Source of the DNA: Promicromonosporaceae bacterium
GTDB lineage: Bacteria; Actinomycetota; Actinomycetes; Actinomycetales; Cellulomonadaceae
Direction of reading: 5' to 3'
DNA length: 12,591 nt
Assembly (NCBI GenBank): GCA_009780755.1
Contig: WQZL01000061.1
Span: 1-12,591, forward strand
Position 1 is the first letter of the stretch. The number at the start of each line of letters is the position of its first letter. The position numbers were made by a program, and so were the translations under genes. The notes beneath the pieces were generated by a model. That model was not told the origin of the DNA and did no database searches. It saw nothing but the letters and a program-made list of their open reading frames with translations. Of the stretch, positions 6,138 to 12,591 are shown one piece after another.

Positions 6138-6389
6138 ATGGACAGCAACTCACTACCCCAACTCAGTGACGGATGCTTGACCGCCGAGTGTTGGAAGGTC
6201 CCATCCCGTCGATGGTTGAAGACGGGGTGATCGCGGTTCACCCCACTGAGCAAGGCAACCGGCGCTAGCATCAGCGCCCTCCGTAAGCGTCTTGCTGTGC
6301 TGATCGATGAGGGAGCAGTGATCGCGACGGCGCCCCCGCAGAGCAGACATTGCAGGTATCGGCGAGTCGTCGTGCCGGATAAGGAGTAG
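6138..6389 (+). pseudogene. Decayed remnant of a winged-helix-like protein
   Basis: From an ATG 3 nt after dnaB the frame is open except for one TGA at 6228-6230 and ends at TAG 6387. The part after the TGA reads like a winged helix-turn-helix: SKATGASISALRKRLAVLID, then EGAVIATAPPQSRHCRYR. Upstream, an alternative frame from ATG 6173 (VLEGPIPSMVEDGVIAVHP) looks more protein-like until its own TAG at 6266, so a frameshift near 6230-6266 that joins the two halves is as likely as a point nonsense mutation. No ribosome binding site precedes either start. Probably non-functional; the parent family is not identified. Confidence 0.35.
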
Positions 6390-6410
6390 TGAGTTGTTCT
6401 TTCTTCCTCC

Positions 6411-6428
6411 GGTGACAGCTTGAATGAC
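6411..6428. repeat. Fragment of the intergenic repeat, copy 3
   Basis: GGTGACAGCTTGAATGAC matches the right part of copy 2 (3191-3215) after deletion of a short internal piece: both begin GGTGACAGCTT and end GAATGAC or AATGAC. It lies just before the terminator palindrome. Confidence 0.4.
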
Positions 6429-6436
6429 TACGACGC

Positions 6437-6473
6437 GAAGGGGGATGCGCGGATAATCCGCGCATCCCCCTTC
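6437..6473 (-). terminator. Long palindromic terminator between dnaB region and the ABC operon
   Basis: An almost perfect palindrome: 6437-6454 pairs with 6456-6473 (18 bp) around one central base, in practice a 16-bp stem with a 5-nt loop. It ends 14 nt beyond the permease stop codon on the minus strand and also faces transcription arriving from dnaB. Being symmetric, it can serve both directions. No T-run is present on either side. Confidence 0.75.
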
Positions 6474-6487
6474 GGGGAGCATGACTT

Positions 6488-9064
6488 CTACTCGTGGCTG
6501 ATCGCCTCTAGGACGGGGAGGCGGGAGGCGCGGATGGCGGGCCAGACGGCGGCGAAGAGGCCGACGATGATGGCCAGGCCGACCATGCCGATCAGGGTGC
6601 CGATGGGGATGGATAGCGTATCTAGGCCCATCTGCGCCATGACGCGCGGCAGGGCGGCGGCCGTCGCGACGCCGATGCCGAGTCCGAGCAGGGTGCCGAA
6701 CACCGCGGTGAGTACGGACTCAATCATTACGGTGCCAGATAGTTGGAGGCGGCCCAGGCCCACGGCCCGCAGCAGCCCAATCTCCTTGGTGCGTTCGATC
6801 ACCGAAAGGGCAAGAGTGTTGACGATGCCGAGGATCGCGATGAACACGGACATGGCCAACAGCGCATAGAGGATGGTCAAGATCATATCCACTTGCCCCA
6901 GAAGTTGATCTTCTAGCCCCTGGGCGTCGAGTACGGTGACTACGAAGTATGGCGCGACGGCTGCGGTGGCTGCCGCGTGCAGGGCGTCCAGATCGGTGCC
7001 GGGCGTGGCGCGGATCAGCGCCCGATCAGAAATCTGATCCCACGGGTTGGTGATGGCGTTGATGGTCTCGGCGTGCACAATGTAGGGCGCGTTCCAGACC
7101 ACCGTTTGCTCGAAAACTCCGGTGATGGTCAGGTGCCGCTGCCCGATGGGACCGGCCATCGTCACGGTGTCCCCAAGCGCGAGGCCAGTAGCCTCTGCTT
7201 CAAGGGCATTGACCAGCACCTCACCCGTGCCCAGATTCTCGGCAGCACTCGGCGCTCCCTCGGCCAAGGAAATTTGGCCCAGATCGCCAAAGAAGCCGGA
7301 GTCAAAGCCCAGGATGAAGACCTGCCGATCCGCGTCGAATGTCTCATGTTCAACGACAGCCATCGTCACGAGCGCCGGAACTACCCGTTCCACCCCTTCC
7401 AGCGCGGCGACGGCGTCCACCGCGCCCTGGGGCATGGGGCCGACAAACTGCGGGGAGTTTAGGGATAGGTCGGCCGTGAACTGTGTGCTAGCCCCGTCGG
7501 CCAGCGAGGTTGCGAACGATGCCGAGATCACCGAGACGAGCGCGACCAGCGCCGACCCGATCATCAACGCCCCGGCGGTGGCCGCGGTACGGCGCGGGTT
7601 GCGTATGACATTGCCACGAGCCAGGCGACCTAGCGGGCGAACGGCCCACACCAGCGGCGCAGCGAGCACTCGGATCACTCGCCCCGCGAGTACGGGCATC
7701 AGCAGCTGCGGGCCAAGGAACATTCCGGCCATTCCCGCAAACAACGCGGCGTCAGCGAAGTCCGCATTGGGTAGCACCACGGAGATCACCAGCCCGGTAA
7801 TGCCGAGCGTAGTTATCACCCAGCCAATGATGCCCCGGCGCTTCAGCGGCTTGGCCGTTGCGCCCTCGGCACGCATGGCCTCCACCGGGGGCACCAGGGC
7901 CGCGCGGCGGGCAGGCACAGCCGCCGCCGCCAGCGAGACGATGGTGCCGACGGTCAGGGAGAGGATGACGGTGCCGACGGTGAACGGAATGTTCTCGGCC
8001 AGCCCCATGCCCATCGCCTCTAACCCCCACCGGATCAGGGCGGCAAACCCGAACCCGAGGCCGACCCCAATGGTCGAACCCAGCACGCCCAGGGCCGTGG
8101 CCTGGACCAACACGGCGGCAAACACCTGCCTGGGTGAAGAGCCGATGGCGCGCAACAGTGCATATTCGCGAGTGCGTTGCTGCACCGACATGGTGAAGGA
8201 GTTGGCGATGATGAACCCGCCGACAAGCAGCGCGATGCCCGCGAAGATCATCAAGAACATCGCGACCATATCGGTCATCTCGGAGATCGCCTCAACATTC
8301 AGATCGCGCAGGTACTGCCCCGTAATCACCTCGGCCGGGGGATACACCCCAACGAGTACCGGAGCGATTCGGGCGACCAATTCCTCCTCGCTGACACCCG
8401 GCTCGGCCAGAATCTCAAAGCTAAGGGTCTTGCCATCGGGAGCGAACGCTTGCTCGGCAAGCCCCTGATCGATAACCAGCAAGGTGGCCCCGGCCATTGG
8501 CCCATCAGGATCGAGTACGCCCGCGACGGTGACCGAAACGGTGCGCCCAGCCAGCAAGATGATCGTCTCATCCCCGACAACAAGCCCGGAAGCCTCCAGG
8601 GTTGCCTTCTCCAAGGCAACCTCGGAGGCGTCAAGCGGCATCCGCCCCTCGATCAAATCCCACTGGTCAACAAAAGAATCCGCGCCAAAAGCGAAAGATG
8701 GGGCCATCAGGGAGTGCACGGCCGTGCCATCGGCACCGATCAGCACCACCGGACCCTGCGTGAGCGCCGCCACGCCCGCCACGCCGTCTACGGTGGCGAT
8801 GGTCTCGGCTAGATCCATGTTCATCCGGTTACGCGGCATACCGCCAGCCAGGAGGGTGGCACCCTCGTCGCCGATGGTCTCGGCGCCGCGTACATATGCG
8901 TCCCCTGAGTTGGACGCGCCAATAACCCCAGCAAACGTATCGTCAAGCATTGTGCGCAGTGACATGGTCACCGCGATAAACGCCACCCCAAGGGCGACCG
9001 CAATCAAGGCCATCAACGAGCGACCCAAGGAGGCGCGGATTCCGCGCAGGATTACTCGCCTCAT
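6488..9064 (-). CDS. ABC exporter permease, double FtsX/MacB type
   Basis: An 858-residue membrane permease. The first transmembrane helix (about 16-36) is followed by a large external domain (38-260), then three FtsX-core helices (266-290, 315-345, 362-386), two linking helices (411-431, 439-461), a second N-terminal helix (493-515), a second external domain (516-720) and three more FtsX-core helices (725-755, 780-805, 820-842). Each half carries the cytosolic REYALLRAIG or KEIGLLRAVGL coupling motif that contacts the ATPase. This is the duplicated-permease layout of actinobacterial lipoprotein, antibiotic or peptide exporters. The start codon overlaps the ATPase stop codon by one base (TGATG), indicating translational coupling. 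Substrate cannot be deduced. Confidence 0.9.
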   Translation of the reverse strand: MRRVILRGIRASLGRSLMALIAVALGVAFIAVTMSLRTMLDDTFAGVIGASNSGDAYVRGAETIGDEGATLLAGGMPRNRMNMDLAETIATVDGVAGVAALTQGPVVLIGADGTAVHSLMAPSFAFGADSFVDQWDLIEGRMPLDASEVALEKATLEASGLVVGDETIILLAGRTVSVTVAGVLDPDGPMAGATLLVIDQGLAEQAFAPDGKTLSFEILAEPGVSEEELVARIAPVLVGVYPPAEVITGQYLRDLNVEAISEMTDMVAMFLMIFAGIALLVGGFIIANSFTMSVQQRTREYALLRAIGSSPRQVFAAVLVQATALGVLGSTIGVGLGFGFAALIRWGLEAMGMGLAENIPFTVGTVILSLTVGTIVSLAAAAVPARRAALVPPVEAMRAEGATAKPLKRRGIIGWVITTLGITGLVISVVLPNADFADAALFAGMAGMFLGPQLLMPVLAGRVIRVLAAPLVWAVRPLGRLARGNVIRNPRRTAATAGALMIGSALVALVSVISASFATSLADGASTQFTADLSLNSPQFVGPMPQGAVDAVAALEGVERVVPALVTMAVVEHETFDADRQVFILGFDSGFFGDLGQISLAEGAPSAAENLGTGEVLVNALEAEATGLALGDTVTMAGPIGQRHLTITGVFEQTVVWNAPYIVHAETINAITNPWDQISDRALIRATPGTDLDALHAAATAAVAPYFVVTVLDAQGLEDQLLGQVDMILTILYALLAMSVFIAILGIVNTLALSVIERTKEIGLLRAVGLGRLQLSGTVMIESVLTAVFGTLLGLGIGVATAAALPRVMAQMGLDTLSIPIGTLIGMVGLAIIVGLFAAVWPAIRASRLPVLEAISHE

Positions 9065-9861
9065 CAGTTAACACCCACCGATCCGCTACCGATGGTTGAG
9101 CCTGCCGAAACCATCGGCTTGGCAGAGGTACGACGGGTCAGCGCGCCGAGGGTGTCTAACACCGACTGCGGAGTTGGTTCGCGCAGTTCGGAAACCAAAC
9201 GTCCGTCGGCCAAGAACAGCACGCGCTGAGCGTAGGAGGCCGCAACCGGATCGTGGGTGACCATCACCACCGATTGCCCCAACGCCTGGACCGATTCCCG
9301 CAAGAAAGACAAAACCTCGGCCGCAGCAGTCGAATCGAGGTTGCCCGTTGGCTCATCGGCGAAGATCACCGCGGGCTTGGAAACCAGGGCGCGAGCGCAG
9401 GCCACGCGCTGCTGCTGACCGCCAGATAGCTCGGCCGGGCGGTGCGAGAGGCGACCTTCGAGGCCAACGGCGGCGATCACTCGATCCAGATGCACCTTAT
9501 CTGCGGCCTGATGCGCGATATCTAAGGGAAGCGTGATGTTCTCCAACGCCGTCAACGTCGGCACCAGGTTAAACGCCTGGAATACGAAACCCAGCCGAGT
9601 GCGCCGCAATCGCGTGAGCTGTTTCTCCTTCATTCCGGAAATGGTCACCCCGTCAACCGTCACCACCCCGGCCGTAGCCTTGTCCAGTCCGGCCATGCAG
9701 TGCATCAGCGTGGACTTACCAGAGCCGGACGGCCCCATGATCGCGGTGAACTCACCGCGGCCAAAGTCAACGTCCACCTCAGCCAGGGCGTGAACGGCAG
9801 TGTCGCCATCGCCGTAGGTTTTGACCAACCCGCGGGCGGTAGCAATCGGAACAACAGACAT
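9064..9861 (-). CDS. ABC exporter ATP-binding protein (LolD/MacB-like)
   Basis: A 265-residue ATPase that energises the permease encoded next. Motifs are all intact: Walker A GPSGSGKST (43-51), Q-loop in GFVFQAF (91-97), signature LSGGQQQ (145-151), Walker B AVIFADEP (164-171) and H-loop VTHD (201-204). The sequence LVPTLTALENITLPL and the EPTGNLDS motif are typical of the LolD/MacB/FtsE group. The start at 9861 is preferred over an in-frame ATG at 9894 because the conserved sequence starts shortly after it and an AAGAGAG-like ribosome binding site lies 8 nt upstream. The C-terminal 30 residues are an extra Ser/Gly-rich tail. No regulator gene adjoins the pair. Confidence 0.95.
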   Translation of the reverse strand: MSVVPIATARGLVKTYGDGDTAVHALAEVDVDFGRGEFTAIMGPSGSGKSTLMHCMAGLDKATAGVVTVDGVTISGMKEKQLTRLRRTRLGFVFQAFNLVPTLTALENITLPLDIAHQAADKVHLDRVIAAVGLEGRLSHRPAELSGGQQQRVACARALVSKPAVIFADEPTGNLDSTAAAEVLSFLRESVQALGQSVVMVTHDPVAASYAQRVLFLADGRLVSELREPTPQSVLDTLGALTRRTSAKPMVSAGSTIGSGSVGVN

Positions 9862-10189
9862 GAAACAACTCTCTTCCAGACAGGCGGCAGCCACAAGCTA
9901 CAGCGATGGGATAGGTGCCCGGCCAGATATGGCCCTCGGCGCACAGCGCAGTACCGCAAACACCAACGGAGCAGTCTTGTCAGGACGTGTAGAGCGCTAC
10001 TCGTTGTCTGCGGATCTGGCGCTTTTGGCCCCATTTTCGAGCCGCAAACAGCATGTCATGCCTGGTCGCGGGCCTGCTATGGGGTATTCCCCTGAACCGA
10101 CCCTGGTTTTCGGCGGACCACCCTTATAGCTTCCTAGAAGACAACCCGGCCCGTATTGCCACCGTCGTCGAGAAGCAAGCGGGCAAGCC
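9862..10189. other. Non-coding region upstream of the ABC operon
   Basis: No convincing gene. Open frames on the plus strand here run into the terminator and the antisense of the next gene, and lack a ribosome binding site. The stretch should contain the promoter of the ABC operon on the minus strand, but I see no clear -35/-10 pair. A palindrome GGCCAGATATGGCC at 9921-9934, 60-73 bp upstream of the ATPase start, is a candidate operator. Confidence 0.4.
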
Positions 10190-10228
10190 AAAAGCGTCAA
10201 CCACCGTGGTAGTCATGGCGGTTGACGC
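10190..10228 (-). terminator. Rho-independent terminator of the DUF5808-like gene
   Basis: GCGTCAACC (10194-10202) and GGTTGACGC (10220-10228) form a perfect 9-bp stem, extendable by four pairs after one mismatch. On the minus strand the stem is followed by TTTT (complement of 10190-10193). It begins 15 nt after the stop codon of the minus-strand gene at 10244. Confidence 0.75.
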
Positions 10229-10243
10229 GTTTAAGCGAGAGAA

Positions 10244-10573
10244 TCAGGCGTCAGTGGCCGTGGCCTTGGAGCAGTGTTCGGCGCGGAACTTCTCGCACTG
10301 CTCCTTACCCAAGGTGTACAGGCGGCCAAAGTTAACCGTCCACCCGGCGCCGAAGACGCGCGGGCCGATAATGTGTTCGGACTCGGGCGCCCACATGCGT
10401 TCCTTGACGCGCTCGACGGTGGGCATCCGCAGGTCGTAGGGCACCGGTCCGACGGTGCCATGCCAGTCACGTTCGCCTTCAGGCTTCTTCAGCTCCTTGA
10501 CGACGGCAGCCACGGCCACCCCAGCAAGGGCGATCTGCACCAGGTTGCGAAGGGACAGTTTCACTTCAGCCAT
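10244..10573 (-). CDS. Small membrane protein with DUF5808-like domain
   Basis: A 109-residue protein of unknown function. Residues 8-26 (LRNLVQIALAGVAVAAVVK) form one probable membrane helix, followed by a charged segment. Then comes VPYDLRMPTVERVKERMWAP, then a block PRVFGAGWTVNFGRLY (about 79-94) that matches the FG-GWT-NFGR signature I associate with DUF5808. The start at 10573 is supported by AAAGGAGG (10586-10579) 5 nt upstream; the same frame extends upstream without a start or ribosome binding site. It ends with its own T-tailed terminator and is divergent from the sigma-4/anti-sigma fusion gene. The domain assignment is from memory of the motif. Confidence 0.8.
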   Translation of the reverse strand: MAEVKLSLRNLVQIALAGVAVAAVVKELKKPEGERDWHGTVGPVPYDLRMPTVERVKERMWAPESEHIIGPRVFGAGWTVNFGRLYTLGKEQCEKFRAEHCSKATATDA

Positions 10574-10622
10574 CTTGGCCTCCTTTGAGTCAGGAATGAT
10601 CCGCCCCAAGTATCTCAGTCTC

Positions 10623-10659
10623 GGGCCTGTTCGGTGACCACGGGCGCTCAGAATGCACG
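10623..10659. repeat. Intergenic repeat, copy 4 (right part)
   Basis: GGGCCTGTTCGGTGAC (10623-10638) matches 3179-3196 of copy 2 apart from a 2-bp deletion, and is followed at 10645-10659 by CGCTCAGAATGCACG, matching the CGCTCGCAGAATGACG end of copy 2. It lies in the divergent spacer between the DUF5808-like gene and the fusion gene. Confidence 0.5.
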
Positions 10660-10677
10660 CATCGGCGCTCCGCTGTC

Positions 10678-10710
10678 CGTTTTGGGCGCAAAACGTGGCG
10701 ATTCGCGCCA
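10678..10710. promoter_or_regulatory. Inverted repeats in the divergent promoter region
   Basis: CGTTTTG (10678-10684) and CAAAACG (10689-10695) form a perfect 7-bp inverted repeat with a 4-bp spacer, immediately followed by TGGCG/CGCCA (10696-10700 and 10706-10710). They lie 105 bp from one start codon and 145 bp from the other in a 281-bp spacer serving both genes, so a shared operator is possible. No confident -10/-35 pair was found. Confidence 0.35.
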
Positions 10711-10854
10711 GATTTCGCACCACTTCGCGCTTGGACACCCAAACTACTAGAGAGCCTGGTCGGACCAATGGCATGATCGCACCGTGGGAGTGTGTCGGCG
10801 GTGACGACAACCCCTCGCTAGTGCATCGCCAGAAGTAAACCAGGGGAGATTGGT

Positions 10855-12531
10855 TTGACCAGGCTCGACGACGGACACGTACGGATCAACGTACGTCCGG
10901 TCGATGCTGCCCTCGCCCGGATGCAGGCCATCACACCGGGACTGGCCCCCGGCGAACCGGGCACCGCCGACCCAGAGCTGGTGCAGCAGGCGCTCGACGC
11001 CCTGCCCAGCGACGACCGGCAGATGTTGTGGCTAAAACACGTCGAATCCGCAGATGACCACACGGTCGCGGCGGCCATGAGCATCTCTCTGGGCACGGTG
11101 CAGCGGCGGCTGCGCAAGGCCGAGCGGGCGATGTCACACAGTTTCGCAGGAGTTCACGCCCGCGTTGCCGCGTCGCTGGATGGTGCATGCGCCACGACGC
11201 GCGGCTCGCTAGGTGAGTACTCCCGGCATCGGGTTCACGCCAGTCGTCGCCGGGTGTTGGAGGCGCACCTGTTCGGGTGCGAAGAATGTATGCGAGCCTT
11301 CATCGACATTCGAGAATCCGCCTGGTCCTTGCGTGATGCCGCCCCATTGCTACTCGCTGGCTTGACTGGGCTGGCGGCCGTGGGCGGAACCGTGGCAAGT
11401 GGCGCTGCCGTGACGACGAGCGGTGGGACTCCCTGGAGCGCCTTCTGCGGCCAGGCGGTGGACGCGGTTCGTGAGGCGGTTTTCTCCGTCGGTCGTGGCG
11501 CGCTGATTGGCGGCGGGGCTACTGCGGGCGTTGTGACGGCGGCGGCAGTGACGGCGGCTGTCGCCTTCAGCGGCGGTAGCGGAGATGTGGCCTACGTAGC
11601 CGGTGGTATCTACGAGGAGCCACCCGCTGTTGTGATTGAAACTCCGGTGCCGGAGGAACCGACGCCCAGCCCCGAGCCGACCCCGATTCCCGAACCGTCG
11701 ATGCCGCCCGTCGTGGCGGAACCCACGCCTACCCCGACGCCAACGCCTAGCCCTACCCACCAAGTTCCAGTGAGGCCACGTCCGCAGCCGACGATGCCTG
11801 CTGAACCTGCTGTCCCGGAACCCGCGCCGGAGATTGCCTACACCCCGGAGCCAACTCCCGCCCCCGAGGCCGCCCCAGAACCAACATCCACTCCGGAGCC
11901 GACACCTATTCCGTCGCCGACCCCCGAGTCAGCACCCACCTCGACCCCCGAGCCGGAGGCTACCAGCAGCCCAACGCCTACGGTCACTCCGCCGCCCAGT
12001 CCCAGCCCCACGTCAACCCCGACGCCCGAGCCATCTGTGCCACCTGTCGTGGTGGAACCCACAGTTACGCCCACGCCTGAGCCAACTCCCTCTGCGGAGC
12101 CGACGCTCACGCCGCCGCCGGTTACAGGCGTCGTGACGCTCATCCTGCCCTCGGTGAACGCGCTATCCTCGGACTACTTTGCGGTGGTGCTACCCGGGTA
12201 TTTCGGCGATGCAAGCCTATCGCCAGCCGAGGTGGGCGCCGTCTCCCAGAATTACATGGCGCTCCCCCAATACGTAACCGACGCCGGTCACCTGCTGTAC
12301 TACCGGTTCGTCGACTCCATCTATTTACCCGTTCCCCTCGCCAATATGCTTTCGAGCAGCACCACTAGGCCGTACCCAGGGGGCATCTTGCTGCTTCGCA
12401 ACACCACTGGCACTAGCCAAGCAGTTCAGTTGGTACTTACCTCGATGGTTTCCGTCGAGGTGGTAGCCACCCTGATCCCCGTCAGTTTCCCGGCGGTTAG
12501 CCATATGCCGCCGTCGCCTCCCGATAGCTAA
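10855..12531 (+). CDS. Sigma region-4-like / anti-sigma zinc-finger membrane fusion with Pro/Thr-rich stalk
   Basis: A 558-residue protein. Residues 40-95 resemble sigma-70 region 4: a leading helix ALDALPSDDRQMLWLKHVE and a helix-turn-helix AAAMSISLGTVQRRLRKAER. Residues 112-145 have the zinc-finger anti-sigma pattern Cys112-x25-His138-x3-Cys142-x2-Cys145. Two hydrophobic stretches follow (164-186 and 215-238), then a Pro/Thr/Glu-rich stalk (263-422) and a 136-residue C-terminal domain I do not recognise. No region 2 exists, and an in-frame TAG at 10819 rules out an upstream extension. The TTG start is chosen for AGGGGAG (10842-10848) 6 nt upstream. A transmembrane signalling role is inferred: cytosolic DNA- or sigma-binding part, external sensor. 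Confidence 0.8.
   Translation: MTRLDDGHVRINVRPVDAALARMQAITPGLAPGEPGTADPELVQQALDALPSDDRQMLWLKHVESADDHTVAAAMSISLGTVQRRLRKAERAMSHSFAGVHARVAASLDGACATTRGSLGEYSRHRVHASRRRVLEAHLFGCEECMRAFIDIRESAWSLRDAAPLLLAGLTGLAAVGGTVASGAAVTTSGGTPWSAFCGQAVDAVREAVFSVGRGALIGGGATAGVVTAAAVTAAVAFSGGSGDVAYVAGGIYEEPPAVVIETPVPEEPTPSPEPTPIPEPSMPPVVAEPTPTPTPTPSPTHQVPVRPRPQPTMPAEPAVPEPAPEIAYTPEPTPAPEAAPEPTSTPEPTPIPSPTPESAPTSTPEPEATSSPTPTVTPPPSPSPTSTPTPEPSVPPVVVEPTVTPTPEPTPSAEPTLTPPPVTGVVTLILPSVNALSSDYFAVVLPGYFGDASLSPAEVGAVSQNYMALPQYVTDAGHLLYYRFVDSIYLPVPLANMLSSSTTRPYPGGILLLRNTTGTSQAVQLVLTSMVSVEVVATLIPVSFPAVSHMPPSPPDS
11641..12120 (+). repeat. Pro/Thr/Glu low-complexity coding repeat with internal duplication
   Basis: About 160 codons dominated by Pro, Thr, Ser and Glu in TPEPTP-like units. 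A distinctive block, EPSMPPVVAEPTPTPTP (residues 280-296, from 11692), recurs as EPSVPPVVVEPTVTPTP (392-408, from 12028), 336 bp apart, pointing to segmental duplication. Such stalks usually span the cell wall. The length is likely to vary between strains. Confidence 0.75.
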
Positions 12532-12551
12532 CGGTTCTACTCTCTGACCCC

Positions 12552-12569
12552 GACTCCTGTTTTGGAGTT
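12552..12569 (+). terminator. Weak hairpin after the fusion gene
   Basis: ACTCC (12553-12557) pairs with GGAGT (12564-12568), plus one G-T pair, around the loop TGTTTT, 20 nt after the stop codon. The stem is short and there is no T-run. Confidence 0.25.
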
Positions 12570-12591
12570 CAACAGGATCATTGTGACCGGT

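Noticed and set aside
6228..6230. In-frame TGA read as selenocysteine
   Set aside because: No selenocysteine insertion structure is visible, the family has no known selenoprotein, and a better coding frame exists upstream of the TGA, which points to frameshift or decay.
7122..8468. A 448-codon open frame on the plus strand
   Set aside because: It lies antisense to the ABC permease, has Ser/Thr/Ala/Arg/Pro-biased composition typical of antisense frames in GC-rich genes, and has no ribosome binding site. The permease on the other strand has clear family motifs.
10053..10439. A 128-codon plus-strand frame starting MSCLVAGLLWG
   Set aside because: It runs through the T-tailed terminator at 10190-10228 and then antisense to the DUF5808-like gene. 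It has no ribosome binding site, and its second half is plainly the complement of a real gene.
11692..12120. Regularly repeated motifs in the Pro/Thr region as a possible CRISPR array
   Set aside because: The repeats are in-frame codon repeats for Pro/Thr/Glu without constant spacers or a conserved repeat unit.
1..12591. The 11-mer ACAGGATCATT occurs at both ends of the window (1-11 and 12572-12582)
   Set aside because: About 19 pairs of identical 11-mers are expected by chance in a window of this size, and the flanking bases do not match, so this does not show a shared element.

Overview
The window looks like chromosomal DNA of a high-GC Gram-positive bacterium (Actinobacteria). The basis is the high GC content, the GC-rich third codon positions, the order rpsF-ssb-rpsR-rplI followed by dnaB, the zinc-finger anti-sigma style protein, and the actinobacterial type of MacB/FtsX exporter. 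A member of the Actinomycetaceae or a relative is possible, but the sequence alone does not settle the genus.

Layout. 1-297: non-coding, with 25-bp tandem repeats that resemble insertion-sequence end DNA. 298-894: a toxin-first HigBA-type toxin-antitoxin operon with its own promoter that appears to be leaderless. 895-1391: non-coding, carrying a palindromic intergenic repeat and the structured leader of rpsF. 1392-3062: rpsF-ssb-rpsR-rplI, all on the plus strand, closed by a strong 13-bp hairpin. 3063-3525: a second copy of the intergenic repeat, then a cluster of DnaA-box-like 9-mers. 3526-6135: the replicative helicase dnaB, interrupted exactly inside its Walker A motif by a 409-residue intein. 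6136-6487: a short decayed reading frame and a long palindromic terminator. 6488-9861, minus strand: a two-gene ABC exporter (ATPase, then a large FtsX/MacB-type permease) with translational coupling. 10244-10573, minus strand: a small DUF5808-like membrane protein with its own terminator. 10855-12531, plus strand: a membrane protein joining a sigma region-4-like helix-turn-helix, an anti-sigma zinc finger, hydrophobic segments, a Pro/Thr-rich stalk and an unrecognised C-terminal domain.

How the parts fit. The core segment supplies ribosomal proteins S6, S18 and L9, single-stranded DNA-binding protein and the replication helicase; a leader upstream of rpsF has features expected of S6:S18 feedback control. 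DnaB cannot bind ATP until its intein is removed, because the intein splits the Walker A lysine from the following Ser-Thr. The intein carries the Trp/Cys/Thr triad of class 3 inteins, begins with Ala, and has an unusual eight-cysteine insert between its two LAGLIDADG motifs. The most unusual items are this intein, its cysteine-rich insert, the sigma-4/anti-sigma/stalk fusion, and a dispersed intergenic repeat seen in at least four intergenic spaces.
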